The notes under the pieces were generated by a model. It was not told the origin of the DNA and did not search any database. It saw only the letters and a program-made list of their open reading frames with translations. The position numbers and the translations under genes were made by a program. Source: Topomyia yanbarensis (taxonomy: Eukaryota; Arthropoda; Insecta; Diptera; Culicidae). From it: a stretch of 64,000 nt of DNA. Every line of letters starts with the position of its first letter. Within the stretch, counting starts at the first letter, position 1. Location: contig NC_080672.1 of the NCBI RefSeq assembly GCF_030247195.1, positions 161,090,839-161,154,838 of the forward strand, in the 5' to 3' direction. Shown here in pieces: positions 57,831 to 64,000 of this stretch.

Positions 57831-60800
57831 TGCCTTTCTCAATAGAAAGGTATTGCAATTGCTCTGAAAACCGACTTTTTAACGGAGGCCCGCAGGGCCG
57901 AGTGACATATACCATTCGATTCAGTTCGTCGAGTTCGGCAAATGTCTGTGTGTGTATGTATGTATGTGTGTATGTATGTATGTGTGTGTGTATGTGTGTG
58001 TGTATGTGACCAAAAATGTCACTCATTTTTCTCAGAGATGGCTGAACCGATTTTGACAAACTTAGTCTCAAATGAAAGGTGCAACGTTCCCATAGGCTGC
58101 TATTGAATTTCTAATGGATCCGACTTCCGGTTCCGGAATTACAGGGTGATGAGTACGAACACGCAGAAAATGTCGATTTTAATAAATTCTGCAATGAATG
58201 TATAAAGGTGAAAATTTTTCCAAAATATGACCACAACTGCTTCGATTGGTAGTATTGGGTCACTAACATCCATTCAAAGTCTATTTGGCCACATTGGCCA
58301 CCATCATCGGTTCCGGAAGCCCCGGCGGAAGTATCTAAATTCAGAATAACAGTCACATCGGTTTCTCGGAGATGGCTAGACCGATTCGACTAAACTTGGC
58401 CTCAAATGAAAGGTATTGCGTCCCCGTAAATGGCTATTCAATTTCATCCCGATCCGACTTCCGGTTCCGGAGTTACAGGTTGTGGCGTGCGATCACATAG
58501 CAAATTGTGATTCAAACCGATACTCCGATGAAAGCAAAAAAGGTAAAAATTTCGCTAAAATGTCTCTCAAACAACTTAAATTTGCTGTTCTAGGTCACCG
58601 ACGGCCAACCAAACTTTCGTTGACTACATTGACCACCATAGACGGTTCCGGAAGTGCCCGGGAAAAGCGGCCATCTTTCAAAATTTACGAACTCGCATCA
58701 GTTTCCCGGAAATGGTTAGGCCGATTTTCACAAACTTAGTCCCAAATGATAGCTATAATATCCCCACAGATGTCTATAAAATTTCGTACGGATCGCTTAT
58801 GTGGGTCCGGAAATATAGACTAAACCGTCCGGTCACATATGAAATTCCCATAAAAGCCGGAACTCAATTTTTTTTTCAAAGGGGGGACCCCATGAAATTT
58901 CAGAAATCGAATTCGTATTTTTGATGCCAAACATCTTTAAAATGCATGAAACGTCGAGATTTTATGTTATCTCGAAAAAATTTTTTTTTATAAAAATCGA
59001 CTTTTTGGGACTTTGCCGATTTCGCACCTTTTTGCCTTTCTCAATAGAAAGGTATTGCAATTGCTCTGAAAACCGACTTTTTAACGGAGGCCCGGAGGGC
59101 CGAGTGACATATACCATTCGATTCAGTTCGTCGAGTTCGGCAAATGTCTGTGTGTGTGTATGTATGTGTGTATGTATGTATGTGTGTGTGTATGTGTGTG
59201 TGTATGTGACCAAAAATGTCACTCATTTTTCTCAGAGATGGCTGAACCGATTTTGACAAACTTAGTCTCAAATGAAAGGTGCAACGTTCCCATAGGCTGC
59301 TATTGAATTTCTAATGGATCCGACTTCCGGTTCCGGAATTACAGGGTGATGAGTACGAACACGCAGAAAATGTCGATTTTAATAAATTCTGCAATGAATG
59401 TATAAATTTTTCCAAAATATGACCACAACTGCTTCGATTGGTAGTATTGGGTCACTAACATCCATTCAAAGTCTATTTGGCCACATTGGCCACCATCATC
59501 GGTTCCGGAAGCCCCGGCGGAAGTATCTAAATTCAGAATAACAGTCACATCGGTTTCTCGGAGATGGCTAGACCGATTCGACTAAACTTGGCCTCAAATG
59601 AAAGGTATTGCGTCCCCGTAAATGGCTATTTAATTTCATCCCGATCCGACTTCCGGTTCCGGAGTTACAGGTTGTGGCGTGCGATCACATAGCAAATTGT
59701 GATTCAAACCGATACTCCGATGAAAGCAAAAAAGGTAAAAATTTCGCTAAAATGTCTCTCAAACAACTTAAATTTGCTGTTCTAGGTCACCGACGGCCAA
59801 CCAAACTTTCGTTGACTACATTGACCACCATAGACGGTTCCGGAAGTGCCCGGGAAAAGCGTCCATCTTTCAAAATTTACGAACTCACATCAGTTTCCCG
59901 GAAATGGTTGGGCCAATTTTCACAAACTTAGTCCCAAATGATAGCTATAATATCCCCATAGATGTCTATAAAATTTCGTACGGATCGCTTATATGGGTCC
60001 GGAAATATAGACTAAACCGTCCGGTCACATATGAAATTCCCATATAAGCCGGAACTCAAATTTTTTTTCAAAGGGGGGACCCCATGAAATTTCAGAAATC
60101 GAATTCGTATTTTTGATGCCAAACATCTTTAAAATGCATGAAACGTCGAGATTTTATGTTATCTCGAAAAAATTTTTTTTTATAAAAATCGACTTTTTGG
60201 GACTGCCGATTTCGCACCTTTTTGCCTTTCTCAATAGAAAGGTATTGCAATTGCTCTGAAAACCGACTTTTTAACGGAGGCCCGCAGGGCCGAGTGACAT
60301 ATACCATTCGATTCAGTTCGTCGAGTTCGGCAAATGTCTGTGTGTGTATGTATGTGTGTATGTATGTATGTGTGTGTGTATGTGTGTGTGTATGTGACCA
60401 AAAATGTCACTCATTTTTCTCAGAGATGGCTGAACCGATTTTGACAAACTTAGTCTCAAATGAAAGGTGCAACGTTCCCATAGGCTGCTATTGAATTTCT
60501 AATGGATCCGACTTCCGGTTCCGGAATTACAGGGTGATGAGTACGAACACGCAGAAAATGTCGATTTTAATAAATTCTGCAATGAATGTATAAATTTTTC
60601 CAAAATATGACCACAACTGCTTCGATTGGTAGTATTGGGTCACTAACATCCATTCAAAGTCTATTTGGCCACATTGGCCACCATCATCGGTTCCGGAAGC
60701 CCCGGCGGAAGTATCTAAATTCAGAATAACAGTCACATCGGTTTCTCGGAGATGGCTAGACCGATTCGACTAAACTTGGCCTCAAATGAAAGGTATTGCG

Positions 60801-63770
60801 TCCCCGTAAATGGCTATTCAATTTCATCCCGATCCGACTTCCGGTTCCGGAGTTACAGGTTGTGGCGTGCGATCACATAGCAAATTGTGATTCAAACCGA
60901 TACTCCGATGAAAGCAAAAAAGGTAAAAATTTCGCTAAAATGTCTCTCAAACAACTTAAATTTGCTGTTCTAGGTCACCGACGGCCAACCAAACTTTCGT
61001 TGACTACATTGACCACCATAGACGGTTCCGGAAGTGCCCGGGAAAAGCGGCCATCTTTCAAAATTTACGAACTCGCATCAGTTTCCCGGAAATGGTTAGG
61101 CCGATTTTCACAAACTTAGTCCCAAATGATAGCTATAATATCCCCACAGATGTCTATAAAATTTCGTACGGATCGCTTATATGGGTCCGGAAATATAGAC
61201 TAAACCGTCCGGTCACATATGAAATTCCCATAAAAGCCGGAACTCAATTTTTTTTTTTCAAAGGGGGGACCCCATGAAATTTCAGAAATCGAATTCGTAT
61301 TTTTGATGCCAAACATCTTTAAAATGCATGAAACGTCGAGATTTTATGTTATCTCGAAAAAAATTTTTTTTATACAAATCGACTTTTTGGGACTTTGCCG
61401 ATTTCGCACCTTTTTGCCTTTCTCAATAGAAAGGTATTGCAATTGCTCTGAAAACCGACTTTTTAACGGAGGCTCGGAGGGCCGAGTGACATATACCATT
61501 CGATTCAGTTCGTCGAGTTCGGCAAATGTCTGTGTGTGTGTATGTATGTGTGTATGTATGTATGTGTGTGTGTATGTGTGTGTGTATGTGACCAAAAATG
61601 TCACTCATTTTTCTCAGAGATGGCTGAACCGATTTTGACAAACTTAGTCTCAAATGAAAGGTGCAACGTTCCCATAGGCTGCTATTGAATTTCTAATGGA
61701 TCCGACTTCCGGTTCCGGAATTACAGGGTGATGAGTACGAACACGCAGAAAATGTCGATTTTAATAAATTCTGCAATGAATGTATAAAGGTGAAAATTTT
61801 TCCAAAATATGACCACAACTGCTTCGATTGGTAGTATTGGGTCACTAACATCCATTCAAAGTCTATTTGGCCACATTGGCCACCATCATCGGTTCCGGAA
61901 GCCCCGGCGGAAGTATCTAAATTCAGAATAACAGTCACATCGGTTTCTCGGAGATGGCTAGACCGATTCGACTAAACTTGGCCTCAAATGAAAGGTATTG
62001 CGTCCCCGTAAATGGCTATTTAATTTCATCCCGATCCGACTTCCGGTTCCGGAGTTACAGGTTGTGGCGTGCGATCACATAGCAAATTGTGATTCAAACC
62101 GATACTCCGATGAAAGCAAAAAAGGTAAAAATTTCGCTAAAATGTCTCTCAAACAACTTAAATTTGCTGTTCTAGGTCACCGACGGCCAACCAAACTTTC
62201 GTTGACTACATTGACCACCATAGACGGTTCCGGAAGTGCCCGGGAAAAGCGGCCATCTTTCAAAATTTACGAACTCGCATCAGTTTCCCGGAAATGGTTA
62301 GGCCGATTTTCACAAACTTAGTCCCAAATGATAGCTATAATATCCCCACAGATGTCTATAAAATTTCGTACGGATCGCTTATATGGGTCCGGAAATATAG
62401 ACTAAACCGTCCGGTCACATATGAAATTCCCATAAAAGCCGGAACTCAATTTTTTTTTCAAAGGGGGGACCCCATGAAATTTCAGAAATCGAATTCGTAT
62501 TTTTGATGCCAAACATCTTTAAAATGCATGAAACGTCGAGATTTTATGTTATCTCGAAAATTTTTTTTTTTATAAAAATCGACTTTTTGGGACTTTGCCG
62601 ATTTCGCACCTTTTTGCCTTTCTCAATAGAAAGGTATTGCAATTGCTCTGAAAACCGACTTTTTAACGGAGGCCCGCAGGGCCGAGTGACATATACCATT
62701 CGATTCAGTTCGTCGAGTTCGGCAAATGTCTGTGTGTGTGTGTGTATGTATGTGTGTATGTATGTATGTGTGTGTGTATGTGTGTGTGTATGTGACCAAA
62801 AATGTCACTCATTTTTCTCAGAGATGGCTGAACCGATTTTGACAAACTTAGTCTCAAATGAAAGGTGCAACGTTCCCATAGGCTGCTATTGAATTTCTAA
62901 TGGATCCGACTTCCGGTTCCGGAATTACAGGGTGATGAGTACGAACACGCAGAAAATGTCGATTTTAATAAATTCTGCAATGAATGTATAAAGGTGAAAA
63001 TTTTTCCAAAATATGACCACAACTGCTTCGATTGGTAGTATTGGGTCACTAACATCCATTCAAAGTCTATTTGGCCACATTGGCCACCATCATCGGTTCC
63101 GGAAGCCCCGGCGGAAGTATCTAAATTCAGAATAACAGTCACATCGGTTTCTCGGAGATGGCTAGACCGATTCGACTAAACTTGGCCTCAAATGAAAGGT
63201 ATTGCGTCCCCGTAAATGGCTATTTAATTTCATCCCGATCCGACTTCCGGTTCCGGAGTTACAGGTTGTGGCGTGCGATCACATAGCAAATTGTGATTCA
63301 AACCGATACTCCGATGAAAGCAAAAAAGGTAAAAATTTCGCTAAAATGTCTCTCAAACAACTTAAATTTGCTGTTCTAGGTCACCGACGGCCAACCAAAC
63401 TTTCGTTGACTACATTGACCACCATAGACGGTTCCGGAAGTGCCCGGGAAAAGCGGCCATCTTTCAAAATTTACGAACTCGCATCAGTTTCCCGGAAATG
63501 GTTAGGCCGATTTTCACAAACTTAGTCCCAAATGATAGCTATAATATCCCCACAGATGTCTATAAAATTTCGTACGGATCGCTTATATGGGTCCGGAAAT
63601 ATAGACTAAACCGTCCGGTCACATATGAAATTCCCATAAAAGCCGGAACTCAATTTTTTTTTCAAAGGGGGGACCCCATGAAATTTCAGAAATCGAATTC
63701 GTATTTTTGATGCCAAACATCTTTAAAATGCATGAAACGTCGAGATTTTATGTTATCTCGAAAATTTTTT
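57831..63770 (+). repeat. tandem array of five ~1.2-kb family A units
   Basis: Units start at 57831, 59033, 60223, 61415 and 62615 (spacings 1202, 1190, 1192, 1200; the last is shortened to 1156). Each has the CCTTTCTCAATAGAAAGG hairpin, then a GGCCC-GGGCC hairpin, a TG/TATG tract, three modules of about 335 bp (e.g. 58035, 58369, 58709) and a T-rich end. Copies are almost identical, so short open frames recur in each; none has a domain. Confidence 0.97.
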
Positions 63771-64000
63771 TGCCTTTCTCATATAGAAAGGTTATGCAAT
63801 CACTCTGAAAAACGTCAACCTAATCCCGGCCCGGAGGGCCGGGTGTCATATCCCATTCGACTCAGTTCGTCGAGATCGGAAAAAGTCTGTATGTGTGTGT
63901 GTATGTATGTATGTGTGTGTGTATGTGTGTGTGTGTATGTATGTGCGTATGTGTCAAATAATGTCACTCATTTTTCTCAGAGATGGCTGGACCGATTTGC
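63771..64000 (+). repeat. sixth family A unit, divergent subtype, runs off the window
   Basis: Head CCTTTCTCATATAGAAAGG and GGCCCGGAGGGCC with different flanking words (AACGTCAACCTAATCCC) from the five array units. It joins the fifth unit within a T-run. Confidence 0.85.

Noticed and set aside
58962..62808. Thr/His-rich minus-strand frames (THTYTHT)
   Set aside because: They are translations of the TG/TATG microsatellite in each family A unit.
57831..63770. A 107-codon frame repeated in every array unit as a possible conserved gene
   Set aside because: The frames are identical because the units are. There is no domain, and the same modules in dispersed copies have broken frames.

Overview
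The window looks like repeat-dominated chromosomal DNA from an insect, most likely a culicine mosquito. This is inferred from the AT-rich sequence, tRNA-derived SINEs, several jockey-superfamily LINE families, abundant small inverted-repeat elements (MITEs), and a peritrophin-type chitin-binding gene. No database search was possible, so the organism assignment is a judgement. There is no rRNA, CRISPR array or bacterial operon.

Host genes. The main gene lies on the minus strand and is split across about 22 kb. A 5' exon (25522-26493, signal peptide plus four chitin-binding type-2/CBM14 domains) ends at a GTAAGT donor in phase 0. A 3' exon (4074-5225) begins at a pyrimidine-rich acceptor in phase 0 with a Thr/Pro/Ser hexapeptide tract and three more CBM14 domains. 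Joined, they predict a secreted mucin-like protein of about 707 residues with a 20.3-kb intron. A small secreted protein with half a CBM14-like motif is at 39713-40003 (+). A possible 5' end of an unrecognised minus-strand gene is at 46494-47170.

Layout. 0.4-2.8 kb: broken LINE carrying a SINE. 3.4-3.9 kb: foldback element. 4.1-26.6 kb: the chitin-binding gene; its intron holds a second SINE, a LINE 3' fragment, many MITEs and a 5-kb array of a 9-bp minisatellite. 27.1-30.5 kb: MITEs, including a 1.46-kb hAT-type foldback element nested in a 'GGGGAGACT' element. 30.9-41.5 kb: copies of a dispersed repeat called family A here, plus piggyBac-type and Tc1-type MITEs. 41.8-46.2 kb: a near-perfect 2179-bp tandem duplication carrying Ty3/gypsy pol remnants. 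47.2-50.1 kb: two more elements related in design to the 'GGGGAGACT' element. 50.4-52.2 kb: degenerate LINE. 52.2-57.6 kb: a minus-strand family A copy split by a 4.1-kb LINE with an intact ORF2. 57.8-64.0 kb: a tandem array of five roughly 1.2-kb family A units plus the start of a sixth.

Most of the biology visible here is mobile-element nesting and tandem amplification around one extracellular-matrix gene. The most unusual signals are the family A/B repeat architecture (hairpin head, GGCCC-GGGCC hairpin, TG/TATG tract, repeated 335-bp modules, and a tail matching the head hairpin), the block-duplicated 9-bp array inside an intron, and three TA-flanked elements whose ends repeat element-specific words.
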